Assembly: GCA_007121535.1 (NCBI GenBank)
Contig: SKKK01000414.1
Location: 1 to 39,562, forward strand
DNA from: Planctomycetaceae bacterium
Lineage (GTDB): Bacteria; Planctomycetota; Planctomycetia; Pirellulales; Pirellulaceae
DNA: 39,562 bases
Reading direction: 5' to 3'
Position 1 is the stretch's first letter. Every line of letters begins with the position of its first letter. Positions 26,123-35,159 of this stretch are shown in pieces. A program made the translations under genes and the position numbers. The notes under the pieces were generated by a model that had not been told where the DNA came from, searched no databases, and saw only the letters and a list, made by a program, of their open reading frames with translations.

Positions 26123-27985
26123 TCACGGACCCTCCAGCAATGCCTGATAGGAACGGCTCTCTGTCTGGCTGGGAGTGAACCGAGCCCCGGTCTCTTCGTT
26201 CTGCACCCACATGTGATGGAAAGCGAACCAGGCGCCGTTATTGGTCCCGTCAGCGCGGACGATCATCGGGATTCCGTCGCTGTCGGGTCGAGTGCCTTGG
26301 CGAATCGTTTGCCCCCACCCGTCAAGCATCGAGGTGAATCGATGCAGCGAGTAGCGGTCGGCGTTGGAGAACACGACGTCCGCGTGGCCGTCCACGTCGA
26401 TGTCGACAAAGCGCAGACCCGCATCGCGGCCCCGATCGTCGACGATCGAAGTTCCCGCCGGTAAGCTGAAAGGCAGACGGATCCAGCCATCGTCACCCGC
26501 CCAGCGAAACACGGCCTGCTGCTGCGGACCGCCGACGATCAACTCGCAGATCCCGTCTCCGTCCAGATCTCGCATCCGGACACCCGTATCTTTGCCTTCG
26601 ATCGACGTATAGATCGGACCGTCCAGCTCCAGGCCCTTCAGCCCGTGTGGATCCTCGATCCAGCCTTTGCCGTCGAAATGCCAAAGCCCTGATGCCTGTT
26701 CGTTGCGCACCAAAACGCTGGCATAACCGCTGGGTTGCAGCACGCCAAATCGCACCCCGCAGTCACGACGGCCGCCTTGGGAATCAAGCGCGACGATTGA
26801 CGCGGGAAAATCGACGACCGTCCAGCGACCGCTTTCCGGCGACCAGATCCGCGTCTGACGCACGTTTTCGTTTCCGATCACCACGTCCATGAAGCCGTTA
26901 TGGTTTACGTCCAGCACGCGGACGCCATGATCCCCGCCGCAAGATGCTCGTAAAGTTTGCCCGCCCAACAGATTCTCCGTCAGCCGCTGGTAGACTTCGC
27001 GAAAGTTCAAAAACGTGACTTGATCGCCATAACGGTCGATCGCATGATCGATCAGCTCGATGACCTGATCGTTGCGAATCCATTGACCGGCGTGAAACGT
27101 CAGCACATAGATGCCCTGTTTGCTGACCGTCGCGTCGATGGCCGCTTTCATATCGGCGATCGTTGCGGGATGATGCGGCTGCTGAAGATTGTGCCCCTGC
27201 CAGTCGTCGGGAATCGTCGACGGCAGTTCCCAACACAAACGGCCGATGACATAGGGATAGGGATAGTTTTCGACATAGTTCACAAAGCCTCGATCGCGCG
27301 GCACGTACTTGTCGAAACGCGATCGGCCCGCCCGGACCGACAAAATATCCGACGACAGACTCGAATCGTCGGGCGTAAACAACTGGAAGACGGACGAATC
27401 GATTTGCAGAAAATTCCCTTGGGGAGTCGTCTTGTTGAAGATCTCGGCAAAGAAACGCGGACTGATCGAGTTCATCGAATCGCAACAGGGCATCCGAAAA
27501 GCGACCGGACCGGGACCGGGCAGCTTGAACATCTGGTCGACACACAGGTCGTAGGTGCTCTTGGCACGCTGGAAATCATCCTTTTGCAGCAAAGGGCACG
27601 GGTGATGATAGGTGTGTGGTTCGATGCTCAAGCCCTCAGCGATCCATTGCCGCAACAAGGGATGTTGCACGTCCAGTTGATTTCCCATGCAACTGACCGG
27701 CGCCCGACCGTCGATTTCTTTGAGTCGCTCCAGCACCGGTCGCAAGAACGCCTCGAACCGTTCCGGATCGCGCAGATCATCGATCGACAGCACGATCACC
27801 GTCCGAACGTCCTCGTCGCCCACCCATTGAGGCGTGATCAACCGCGCCGTATCGAGTCCGACGTAGTAGGGATCCGCGAATTCGTCCAGGTACACAAGCC
27901 GATTGCCGAACTGGGCAATCGCTGGGCAGTACGAAACACCGGATAGCACCAGCAGCGTTAGTAGCCAAAGCGTTCGAACCGTCAT
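26123..27985 (-). CDS. Secreted NodB-like polysaccharide deacetylase domain fused to FG-GAP/VCBS repeats
   Basis: The 620-residue protein has a signal peptide (residues 1-24). Residues about 60-330 resemble the NodB carbohydrate-esterase fold: SIDD at 67-70 (motif 1, Asp pair), HTYHH at 124-128 (motif 2, zinc histidines) and FRMP at 163-166 (motif 3). Three Asp-rich blocks follow, DVNHNGFMDVVIGN, DLDGDGICELIVGG and DIDVDGHADVVFSN, the calcium-binding loops of FG-GAP propeller repeats. It may bind and deacetylate a surface or extracellular glycan. The combination of key residues suggests activity, but the substrate is unknown. It is transcribed away from the dehydrogenase gene. Confidence 0.75.
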   Translation of the reverse strand: MTVRTLWLLTLLVLSGVSYCPAIAQFGNRLVYLDEFADPYYVGLDTARLITPQWVGDEDVRTVIVLSIDDLRDPERFEAFLRPVLERLKEIDGRAPVSCMGNQLDVQHPLLRQWIAEGLSIEPHTYHHPCPLLQKDDFQRAKSTYDLCVDQMFKLPGPGPVAFRMPCCDSMNSISPRFFAEIFNKTTPQGNFLQIDSSVFQLFTPDDSSLSSDILSVRAGRSRFDKYVPRDRGFVNYVENYPYPYVIGRLCWELPSTIPDDWQGHNLQQPHHPATIADMKAAIDATVSKQGIYVLTFHAGQWIRNDQVIELIDHAIDRYGDQVTFLNFREVYQRLTENLLGGQTLRASCGGDHGVRVLDVNHNGFMDVVIGNENVRQTRIWSPESGRWTVVDFPASIVALDSQGGRRDCGVRFGVLQPSGYASVLVRNEQASGLWHFDGKGWIEDPHGLKGLELDGPIYTSIEGKDTGVRMRDLDGDGICELIVGGPQQQAVFRWAGDDGWIRLPFSLPAGTSIVDDRGRDAGLRFVDIDVDGHADVVFSNADRYSLHRFTSMLDGWGQTIRQGTRPDSDGIPMIVRADGTNNGAWFAFHHMWVQNEETGARFTPSQTESRSYQALLEGP

Positions 27986-28103
27986 CGCAGACGCTCTCCA
28001 TGGAAGTGATCATCGTTACCTTCAATTTACATTGGTTCCCATTTTACTGCCAACCAATGCCCGGGGGTAGACCGCGTCCCGTCGCGATCGCCGGTATCCC
28101 CGG

Positions 28104-28131
28104 TTGTTGGCAGAAGATGACGGGTTAGAAT
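28104..28131 (+). promoter_or_regulatory. Candidate promoter of the receiver-GDH gene
   Basis: TTGTTG at 28104-28109 and TAGAAT at 28126-28131 are 16 bases apart and about 95 bases before the start codon. The same TAGAAT with a 16-base spacer precedes the gene at 297. Confidence 0.4.
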
Positions 28132-28226
28132 TCGTAGACGTCAGCGCGCGAAGACGGCTTTTGCGTCTTCGTTCACCCGGCGAGTGGATCTCTGGAACGG
28201 CCGTTTATTGGTAAAGGAGAACAAGC

Positions 28227-29870
28227 ATGGACTCCATTCACGCCCTGTTGATCGCCCCATCGACACCGGAGACGCAACAGCTCGGTGAACTGCTCACGGA
28301 TTCCTCCACCGTGCGTTTTCGCATCGATTCGGTCGAACACATGGACCAGGCGCTGGCTCGGCTGAGGACGACTCGCCCGGATATCGCGTTCCTGGATACC
28401 GCCGTTCCCGGCGGCCAGGGGCCGGACGATTTCTGCCGGTTGCAAAACGCATTTGCCGGTTTGCCCGTGATCGTCTTGGCCGGGGTGGACGATCTGTGCT
28501 CTGCTGCTCAGACCGTCCAGTGCGGTGCGCACAGCTATCTGGTGAAAAGCGAATTGGATGGCGAGGCTTTGATCCGACACGTGCGTCATGCCGTTCGCCG
28601 TCGTCGTGCCGAAGCCGACGAATTCCGATCGCCCATGTTTCATCTGGCCCAACAACAGTTTCTCAAAGCCGCTCAACTCATGCGGTTGGACGACAACATC
28701 CGCGAGCGGTTGTTACACCCGCAACGAACGCTGGTCGTTACCCTTCCTTTTCGCCGCGATGATTATCGGCACGTGGAAACCGTCATCGGCTACCGCGTCC
28801 AACACGTTCTGACGATGGGACCCACCAAAGGCGGTATCCGCTATCACGAGGATGTCGATCTGGGAGAAGTTTCCGCGATGGCCATGTGGATGACCTGGAA
28901 ATGCGCCCTGATGCACTTGCCGTTCGGCGGCGCGAAAGGAGGCGTTCGGATCGATCCCACGGCGTTATCGCGCGCCGAAAAGCAGCGGCTGACCCGCCGC
29001 TATACGATGGAGATCATCGACATGATCGGCCCCGAACGCGATATCCCGGCGCCGGACATGGGGACGAACGAGCAGGTCATGGCCTGGTTGATGGATACGT
29101 ACAGTCAGCAGGTGGGACGAGCCGTCCCGGCCGTGGTAACCGGAAAACCGGTCGTCCTGGGCGGTTCGCAAGGGCGGAAAGAGGCGACCGGTCGAGGCCT
29201 GGTGTTCGCCATCCAAGAGGCCGCCCAGCATCTGCGGATGAAGCTGGACCAGTCGACGGCGGTCGTGCAAGGATTCGGCAACGTGGGAAGCCACGCCGCC
29301 CGATTCCTCGCGGAACTGGGAACCCGCGTGCTCGCTGTCAGCGATGTCAGCGGAGCACTCTACCATCCACAAGGCCTGCCGATCGATGCCGTTTCCGAGT
29401 ACGTCGAACAGCATGGCTCGCTGAAAGGCTGTACGCTGGGAGAACGATTGACCAACCAAGAAATGCTGGAATTGCCGTGCGACATCCTGGTACCCGCCGC
29501 ACTGCAAGATCAAATCACGAAAGAGAACGCCGAACGGATTCAGTGCAAATTGCTGGCCGAAGGCGCCAACGGTCCGACAACACTGGAGGCCGACGAGATC
29601 CTCGATCGACGCGGTGTCTTTGTCATCCCCGACATCCTGGGCAATGCCGGCGGCGTGACCGTATCCTACTTCGAATGGGTTCAGGATACGCAGAACCTGA
29701 CCTGGACCCTGGACGAAATCAACGACCGATTGCACACCATCATGGCCGGCGCCTTTCAACGAGTGCTGAACCACGCTCAAGGCGACTCGATCGACGTCCG
29801 CACGGCCGCGCTGATCGAAGGGATCGACCGAGTGGCGAAAGCCAAACTCATTCGCGGTTTGTTTCCCTGA
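28227..29870 (+). CDS. Glutamate dehydrogenase with N-terminal receiver-like domain
   Basis: The protein has 547 residues. Residues about 1-125 resemble a response-regulator receiver: Asp57 in FLDTAVPGG matches the phospho-acceptor and Lys107 in YLVKS the conserved lysine. The acidic pair after strand 1 is missing (LLIAPSTPE), and the Thr/Ser after strand 4 is Ala85. Residues about 137-547 are a Glu/Leu/Phe/Val dehydrogenase. They show KGGIR at 201-205, catalytic Lys237 in PFGGAKGG, APDMGT at 275-280 and the dinucleotide loop GFGNVGS at 349-355. It interconverts glutamate and 2-oxoglutarate with ammonia and a nicotinamide cofactor. AAAGGAG lies seven bases before ATG 28227, and no ribosome-binding site precedes Met137, so the fused form is what is translated. 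Confidence 0.9.
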   Translation: MDSIHALLIAPSTPETQQLGELLTDSSTVRFRIDSVEHMDQALARLRTTRPDIAFLDTAVPGGQGPDDFCRLQNAFAGLPVIVLAGVDDLCSAAQTVQCGAHSYLVKSELDGEALIRHVRHAVRRRRAEADEFRSPMFHLAQQQFLKAAQLMRLDDNIRERLLHPQRTLVVTLPFRRDDYRHVETVIGYRVQHVLTMGPTKGGIRYHEDVDLGEVSAMAMWMTWKCALMHLPFGGAKGGVRIDPTALSRAEKQRLTRRYTMEIIDMIGPERDIPAPDMGTNEQVMAWLMDTYSQQVGRAVPAVVTGKPVVLGGSQGRKEATGRGLVFAIQEAAQHLRMKLDQSTAVVQGFGNVGSHAARFLAELGTRVLAVSDVSGALYHPQGLPIDAVSEYVEQHGSLKGCTLGERLTNQEMLELPCDILVPAALQDQITKENAERIQCKLLAEGANGPTTLEADEILDRRGVFVIPDILGNAGGVTVSYFEWVQDTQNLTWTLDEINDRLHTIMAGAFQRVLNHAQGDSIDVRTAALIEGIDRVAKAKLIRGLFP

Positions 29871-29952
29871 CCACCGAGGGGAATACAATATCCTTGCGGG
29901 ACGCAACGGCGCGGGCAATGGGCTCTTGGCGTTCTTGAGCAGTTGAATTTAT

Positions 29953-30051
29953 GGTTTTCGGCCAACGATTTCCCATAGGGGGCGCGGCTTACCCGAAAAC
30001 GACTCCCGGCCCCTTTCGCCCGATTCCACCAAGAAATCTCTGCCCGGGTGC
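29953..30051. repeat. Family C palindromic element abutting the transketolase stop
   Basis: GGTTTTCGG (29953-29961) pairs with the start of CCGAAAACGACTCCCGG (29993-30009), followed by the tail GATTCCACCAAGAAATCTCT near 30021-30040. The element runs to the base before the transketolase stop codon (30052-30054, read on the minus strand), so it forms the start of that gene's 3' untranslated region. Confidence 0.75.
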
Positions 30052-32109
30052 TTATAGCAGCGACTTGGCGGCTTTGACGACGGCGTCGACGTTGATCCCG
30101 AAGTGCTCGAACAACTGTTGATAGGGCGCCGACGCACCGAACGAGTTCATGCCCACGAAGACGCCTCGATTCCCCAGATATCGGTCCCAGCTCATGCGGA
30201 CTCCGGCTTCGACGGCGACGCGCGCCGTGACATCGGGCGGCAGGACTCGATCTCGATAAACCTGATCCTGCGCGTCGAACAACTCACAGCAGGGCATGCT
30301 GACCACGCGAGCGGCGATGTGCTGATCGGCCAGAAGTTTCCAAGCCGCCACGCACAACGCCAATTCGCTGCCCGCACCGATCAAGATGACCTGCGGAGTC
30401 TTGTGCTCGGTGTCGATCAGCACATACCCACCCCCGGCAACCCCCGACGCGGCGCTGCATCGGTCTCGATCCAGTGTCGGCAGATTCTGGCGGGTCAGAA
30501 CCAACGCGGCGGGACGATCGTTGATCGACAGGATCGTCCGATAGCACTCGGATACTTCGTTGGCATCTGCCGGACGGAAGACCATCAGGCCGGGGATCGC
30601 GCGGCACGCCGCCAGATGCTCGACCGGTTGATGCGTGGGACCGTCTTCTCCCAACCCGATCGAATCGTGGGTCAGGACGTACAGCACCGGTTGACGCATC
30701 AGGGCGCTCAACCGCATGGCCGGTCGCATGTAATCGGTGAAAACGAAGAAGGTCCCTCCGTAGGGTCGCAGGCCGCTGAGCGCCAAGCCGTTACAGATCG
30801 ATCCCATGCTGTGTTCGCGTACACCGAAATGCAGGTTGCGACCGCCGTAGTTTTTCGCACTGAAATGGCCCGCACCGTCAAACTTCAGCAACGTGTTGTT
30901 CGATGGCGCCAGGTCGGCGGAACCTCCGATCAGCCAGGGGATGGCGCTGGCTGCGGCATTGAGCGCCTTTCCCGAGGTGACTCGGGTGGCCAAGCCCTTT
31001 TCATCCGCCGCAAAGATGGGCAATGCGGCGTCCCAACCTTCCGGCAACTTGCGATCCCAGAGCGTCTTGAGTTCCTTCGCCAATTCGGGATGGGTCTTTT
31101 CATACTCGGCGAACTGCTGGCACCATTGCTCGCGCCGTTCGTGCCCGCGTTTCCCTACGCCTTCTGCAAAGTGTTCCGTCACCTCGTCCGGGACCAGAAA
31201 ATGCTCGTCTTCGGGCCAGCCGTACGCCTTTTTCGTCAAGCGGATTTCTTCTTCGCCCAACGGTGCTCCGTGAGCGTCATGCGAACCGGCCTTGTTCGGT
31301 GAACCGTATCCGATCACGCTGCGCAGCACGATCAACGTCGGGCGATCCGTGCAATCCTTGAACGCTTTCAATGCCGCCTGGATAGCATCGAGATCGTTGG
31401 CGTCCTCCACACAGATCGTGTTCCAACCCAGACCTTCGAAGCGCTTGGCCACGTCCTCGCTGAACGCCAGTTCCGTATCGCCTTCGATCGTGATGCGGTT
31501 ATCGTCGTAGATCCAACACAGATTCGAAAGCTTCAGGTGACCGGCGATCGAGCCCGCTTCGCAACCAACGCCTTCCATCAAGTCCCCGTCGCTGCACAGG
31601 GCGTACACATCGTAATCAAAGAGGGAAAACCCCGGTTGATCGTAACGCGCGGCGAACCATCTGGCCGCCATCGCCATGCCCACGCTGTTCGCGATGCCTT
31701 GGCCCAAAGGCCCCGTGGTCGTCTCGATCCCCGCCGCTTCGCCATACTCAGGATGCCCGGCACAGGGGCTGTGCAGTTGCCGAAAATTCTTGATGTCGTC
31801 CAGCGAAATCGCCAAACCATCTTGCTCCTGCCCCGACCGATCCACCGCTTTGACGCCCGCCAAGTGCAAGATCGAATACAGCAGCATGGATGCGTGCCCG
31901 CACGACAAGACGAAACGGTCGCGAGCCGGCCACCAAGGATGAGCCGGATCGTATCGCAGGGCATGCTGCCAGATGGCGTAGGTCACCGGAGCCAAAGCCA
32001 TCGGGGTGCCGGGATGCCCACTTTTGGCCTTCTGTACAGCATCCATCGACAGGGTGCGAATCGTGTTGATGGCCAAGTCTTGTATCGAGGTGTCGCTGGT
32101 TTGGGGCAT
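30052..32109 (-). CDS. tkt: Transketolase
   Basis: The 685-residue thiamine-diphosphate enzyme of the pentose phosphate pathway transfers two-carbon units between sugar phosphates. Visible motifs: KSGHPGTPMALAP near the N-terminus, the thiamine-diphosphate block CSDGDLMEGVGCEA ending in YDDN, and HDSIGLGEDGPTHQPVEHLA in the pyrimidine domain. The length is normal for the family (about 660-690). The start at 32109 has AGGAGAG upstream; an earlier ATG at 32196 would add a non-conserved 29-residue extension. It is encoded alone on this strand. Confidence 0.95.
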   Translation of the reverse strand: MPQTSDTSIQDLAINTIRTLSMDAVQKAKSGHPGTPMALAPVTYAIWQHALRYDPAHPWWPARDRFVLSCGHASMLLYSILHLAGVKAVDRSGQEQDGLAISLDDIKNFRQLHSPCAGHPEYGEAAGIETTTGPLGQGIANSVGMAMAARWFAARYDQPGFSLFDYDVYALCSDGDLMEGVGCEAGSIAGHLKLSNLCWIYDDNRITIEGDTELAFSEDVAKRFEGLGWNTICVEDANDLDAIQAALKAFKDCTDRPTLIVLRSVIGYGSPNKAGSHDAHGAPLGEEEIRLTKKAYGWPEDEHFLVPDEVTEHFAEGVGKRGHERREQWCQQFAEYEKTHPELAKELKTLWDRKLPEGWDAALPIFAADEKGLATRVTSGKALNAAASAIPWLIGGSADLAPSNNTLLKFDGAGHFSAKNYGGRNLHFGVREHSMGSICNGLALSGLRPYGGTFFVFTDYMRPAMRLSALMRQPVLYVLTHDSIGLGEDGPTHQPVEHLAACRAIPGLMVFRPADANEVSECYRTILSINDRPAALVLTRQNLPTLDRDRCSAASGVAGGGYVLIDTEHKTPQVILIGAGSELALCVAAWKLLADQHIAARVVSMPCCELFDAQDQVYRDRVLPPDVTARVAVEAGVRMSWDRYLGNRGVFVGMNSFGASAPYQQLFEHFGINVDAVVKAAKSLL

Positions 32110-32289
32110 GCCTGTGCTCTCTCTCCTAATAACGATGGTGAATCCAAGGACCATCTCGATCGAACCTCCGTCGCTACGGGCGGCCGACGGAGCCATCGAG
32201 TCCTTCTAAACGGACTAAGTGTATCGTACAGCGACTCGGGTCGTCAACGCATGGCACCCGACCTCGCGATATGATAGTCTTTCGAAACT

Positions 32290-32343
32290 GAGCGGCCTGG
32301 CGCTAGCCACCGGTCCCTGAACGGTACGGCGCTAGCCACCGGT
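32290..32343. repeat. Family A repeat, two direct copies
   Basis: GAGCGGCCTGGCGCTAGCC and GAACGGTACGGCGCTAGCC, each followed by ACCGGT, match the unit at 6904-6999. There is no inverted partner here. The rest of 32110-32413 shows only short flanks of the transketolase and methyltransferase genes. Confidence 0.7.
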
Positions 32344-32413
32344 CGCCGCGCCAAACCCGAACGTGCGCCTACGGCTGACGGTTAAACGTGAATCCCCTTA
32401 AGACGAGTGCTAC

Positions 32414-33088
32414 ATGCTCCCTAGATTGTTGGACCTGGAGCTGTCTGATTCACTGTCCCATGCGGTCGAATACAACAATTTGGACCGCGCGGCGGAAATT
32501 GAAGCGTTTGTGGACGACCTGATGGCCGCTGGCGAATTTCGCGGACAGATCCTGGATCTGGGGACGGGGACAGCCCAAATCCCCATCGAATTGGTCCGCC
32601 GCCACCTGGACTGTTACGTGATGGCGGTCGACCGATCGACCAGCATGTTGGACATCGGTCGCTATAACATCGAAATGGCCATGGTAACGGATCGCGTCCA
32701 GTTGGATCATGCGGACGCCGTGCGATTGCCGTACGAGGATCATCGTTTTTCGGCGACCATCAGCAACGCGATGGTCCATTCGTTGCCCGAGCCACTGGTG
32801 GCTTTGGAGGAAGCGCTCCGAGTCACCGCGCCGGGCGGCCTGATCTTCTTCCGCGACTTCTGTCGCCCAGAGGATACAGCCGCGTTGCAACACCTTGTAG
32901 AAACGAGGGCAGCCCACTTCAGCCCAACGCAACGCCAGCGCTTCACGGAATGCCTGTGCGCCGCCTTGACAATCGACGAGATGCGTCACCTGGTCGAACA
33001 ATTGGGTTTCCCCACCGAATCGGTCAGCGCCACAGGCGATCTATTTTGGACTTGGACTGCCAGGAAGGACCGATCTGATGCGAGCTAG
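32414..33088 (+). CDS. Class I SAM-dependent methyltransferase
   Basis: The 224-residue protein has motif I ILDLGTGTAQIP (residues about 46-57), the acidic end of strand 2 (MAVDRSTSMLD), motif IV-like ATISNAMVHSLPEP, and APGGLIFFRDF for strand 5. These place it among class I Rossmann methyltransferases using S-adenosylmethionine. The substrate cannot be told. No strong ribosome-binding site precedes ATG 32414. The next gene starts 87 bases later on the same strand. Confidence 0.82.
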   Translation: MLPRLLDLELSDSLSHAVEYNNLDRAAEIEAFVDDLMAAGEFRGQILDLGTGTAQIPIELVRRHLDCYVMAVDRSTSMLDIGRYNIEMAMVTDRVQLDHADAVRLPYEDHRFSATISNAMVHSLPEPLVALEEALRVTAPGGLIFFRDFCRPEDTAALQHLVETRAAHFSPTQRQRFTECLCAALTIDEMRHLVEQLGFPTESVSATGDLFWTWTARKDRSDAS

Positions 33089-33175
33089 TTGCAGCGTTGG
33101 CATGGCCGCAGGAGTTATGCCGCTATACGAGATAATGGTGCGAATGAAACGGATGATTGCCAGAGAGCCAAGGCC

Positions 33176-33877
33176 ATGAAACTGATTGAACTGGGCTGCA
33201 AGAACTGCGGAGCGTCGCTGCGACCGGAAAATCTATCGATGCAGTTGTTGATCGCGCGTTGTCCGCATTGCGACGCGGTGTTTGCGATCGCCGACCCGTC
33301 ACGCAGCGCTTCGGCGGGCAGCGAACGTCCGCGCGAGCCGGTGGCAATGCCTCGGCAGTTCGAGGTGCTGGATCAAGGGTACTGGCTGGAGATCCGTCGC
33401 CGTTGGTTTACACCGATAATGTTCTTTCTGGCGTTCTTCTGCGTCTTCTGGAATGGCTTCATGGTGGTGTGGCATGCCATCGCGCTGTCAACAGGCATGT
33501 GGTTGATGTCCCTCTTCGGATTGCTGCATACGGCCGTTGGCATCGGCTTGGTGTACGCGACGGTCGCCGGCTTCGTGAATCAGACCGTCATCCGTGTTGG
33601 CCAAGGGACGCTGACCGTCCACCACGGCCCCTTGCCATGGTTTGGAAACAAGTCCGTGCCGTCGCACGCAATCCAGCAACTCTACTGCAAAGAACACGTC
33701 CAGCGCAGCAGAGAAAGTGACAGCGTGACCTACTCGGTGGAGATGATCCTGGACAATGGCCGGGAAACGCTGGTCAAAGGTTTGGATAAATGCGAGCAGG
33801 CGATCTTTATCGAGCAGACATTGGAACGTTTCCTGAAGATTGAAGACAAGCCGGTCCCCGGTGAATTGCCGCGTTGA
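33176..33877 (+). CDS. Zinc-ribbon protein with two transmembrane helices
   Basis: The 233-residue protein starts with a zinc ribbon: Cys8-x-x-Cys11 and Cys29-x-x-Cys32 (CKNC, CPHC). Two hydrophobic helices follow at about residues 78-105 and 110-140. A cytoplasmic tail resembling a PH-like beta domain includes TLTVHHGPLPWFGNKSVP. Function unknown. The start is ATG 33176, where the ribbon begins; the frame is open further upstream but shows no family features. Confidence 0.7.
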   Translation: MKLIELGCKNCGASLRPENLSMQLLIARCPHCDAVFAIADPSRSASAGSERPREPVAMPRQFEVLDQGYWLEIRRRWFTPIMFFLAFFCVFWNGFMVVWHAIALSTGMWLMSLFGLLHTAVGIGLVYATVAGFVNQTVIRVGQGTLTVHHGPLPWFGNKSVPSHAIQQLYCKEHVQRSRESDSVTYSVEMILDNGRETLVKGLDKCEQAIFIEQTLERFLKIEDKPVPGELPR

Positions 33878-33925
33878 CGTTGGCCTGTGGACAACCATTC
33901 GCGCGTTGTGGCCAAGGGTGCCATG

Positions 33926-33954
33926 TTGTTTTGCCATCGTCGTTGCCTTATAGT
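33926..33954 (+). promoter_or_regulatory. Candidate promoter of the ThuA-like gene
   Basis: TTGTTT at 33926-33931 and TATAGT at 33949-33954 have a 17-base spacer. TTATAGTAC at 33948 also occurs at 2952. The start codon is 44 bases downstream. Confidence 0.4.
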
Positions 33955-33997
33955 ACAAATCGTGCCCAAACGACGTGCCCTCAAGGAGCTTCGGAAG

Positions 33998-34849
33998 ATG
34001 AACCTGCTGCGACTTGTGTCCGTAATCGGCTTGATCGGTAGCCACTTGTTACTGCTCGCGCTGCAAATCGATGGCGCGGAAGCGGCAGGAATCAAGGTGT
34101 TGATCGTCGATGGTCAGAACAACCATGACTGGCGAGCGACCACGCCGTTGATGCGTTCGATGCTTGAAGATGGCGGCTTCACCGTCCAGGTAGCGACCGT
34201 GCCGGCGGAAGGACCCGAGCGTGACGAGTTCACAGTCCCGTTGGACCGCGTGCACGTTGTCGTGGGTAACTTTACGGACATCGGTGGAGCGCCGGCGCCG
34301 ACCAGATTTTTTGACGAACTGACCACCTGGGTCGCTGCGGGCGGAGGGTTCGTGGCGGTGCATGCCGCGACGGCCGGCATGGAGCACTTGCCTGATTACG
34401 TTCGCATGGTCGGACTTGGTTGGGGCAACGCAGGACGAGGCGATCGCTTGGTGGTCGACGATTCCGGCCGCGTGATTCGCACGCCCAAAGGCGAGGGCCC
34501 CAATACCGGGCATGGTCCGATCGAGCCGATACAAGTGACCGTCCGGAGCGACCATCCGATCGTCCACGGTTTGCCTCAACAATGGCAGGTCCGCGACGAA
34601 TTATGGTTCGCCGCCCGTGGTCCTGCCGAAGGGCTTCATGTATTGGCCACCGGCTACGCTCCGCAAACCGAACAGAACGAACCGGTGCTTTGGACGGTGG
34701 ACTTTGGCAAGGGACGGGTGTTCGTCCAACTTTTGGGCCACGACACCGACACAATGCAAGATGTAAGCTTCCGCACCACCCTGATTCGTGGTTGCCAATG
34801 GGCAGCAACCGGCCGGGTAACGTTGCCGGTACCGGCGGACTTTCGCTAA
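33998..34849 (+). CDS. Secreted ThuA-like (trehalose utilisation family) protein
   Basis: The 283-residue protein has a signal peptide (residues 1-29). The ThuA domain is a glutamine-amidotransferase-like fold: KVLIVDGQNNHDWRATTP, VHVVVGNFTD, GGGFVAVHAATAGM, and the terminal block RVFVQLLGHDTD. In planctomycetes such proteins are linked to sugar metabolism and are often secreted; the reaction is not established. The start is ATG 33998, with AAGGAG at 33983-33988, nine bases upstream, which gives the signal peptide at the right place. Confidence 0.85.
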   Translation: MNLLRLVSVIGLIGSHLLLLALQIDGAEAAGIKVLIVDGQNNHDWRATTPLMRSMLEDGGFTVQVATVPAEGPERDEFTVPLDRVHVVVGNFTDIGGAPAPTRFFDELTTWVAAGGGFVAVHAATAGMEHLPDYVRMVGLGWGNAGRGDRLVVDDSGRVIRTPKGEGPNTGHGPIEPIQVTVRSDHPIVHGLPQQWQVRDELWFAARGPAEGLHVLATGYAPQTEQNEPVLWTVDFGKGRVFVQLLGHDTDTMQDVSFRTTLIRGCQWAATGRVTLPVPADFR

Positions 34850-35159
34850 AGAGTCCCGTCGTTCTGTGGAAGCCCAGCCTTTTGCACGATAGCTGATGAA
34901 AGTACGCTGGGAAAGAAAGGCAAAGCCAAAGCGGCGTCGACCCACCGCACTCCAAAGAAATCCCCATGCATCAACCAATAACGGGTGCATGCTGATGCCT
35001 CATGCGAGCTACTTTCATGCTTCGCAATCCGCTCGGTGCCTGCCGCGGGTATTTCTGATGAACCGATCGGTTGACTCTCGCGTTGACAGACTCGGTTGCG
35101 CTCGTCAAACTGACGAGTTTTCCTGATGCTATTGTCGTACCGAATGCGGAGTCCTCTAC
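34850..35159. other. Leader region upstream of argB, 310 bp
   Basis: The region holds no supported gene. ATGAAAGTA at 34896-34904 and TACTTTCAT at 35010-35018 form a weak 9-bp inverted repeat. TTGACA at 35083-35088 could be a -35 box for the arg genes, with a weak -10 (CAAACT) 17 bases later inside the inverted repeat at 35101-35117. Confidence 0.4.
35101..35121 (+). terminator. Terminator-like hairpin in the argB leader
   Basis: CTCGTCA (35101-35107) pairs perfectly with TGACGAG (35111-35117) across a three-base loop and is followed by TTTT. It lies 38 bases before the GTG start of argB. It could end upstream transcription, attenuate the arg genes, or be an operator. Confidence 0.45.

Noticed and set aside
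28635-29870. Stand-alone glutamate dehydrogenase starting at Met137
   Set aside because: No ribosome-binding site precedes that ATG, while the upstream start at 28227 has an excellent one.
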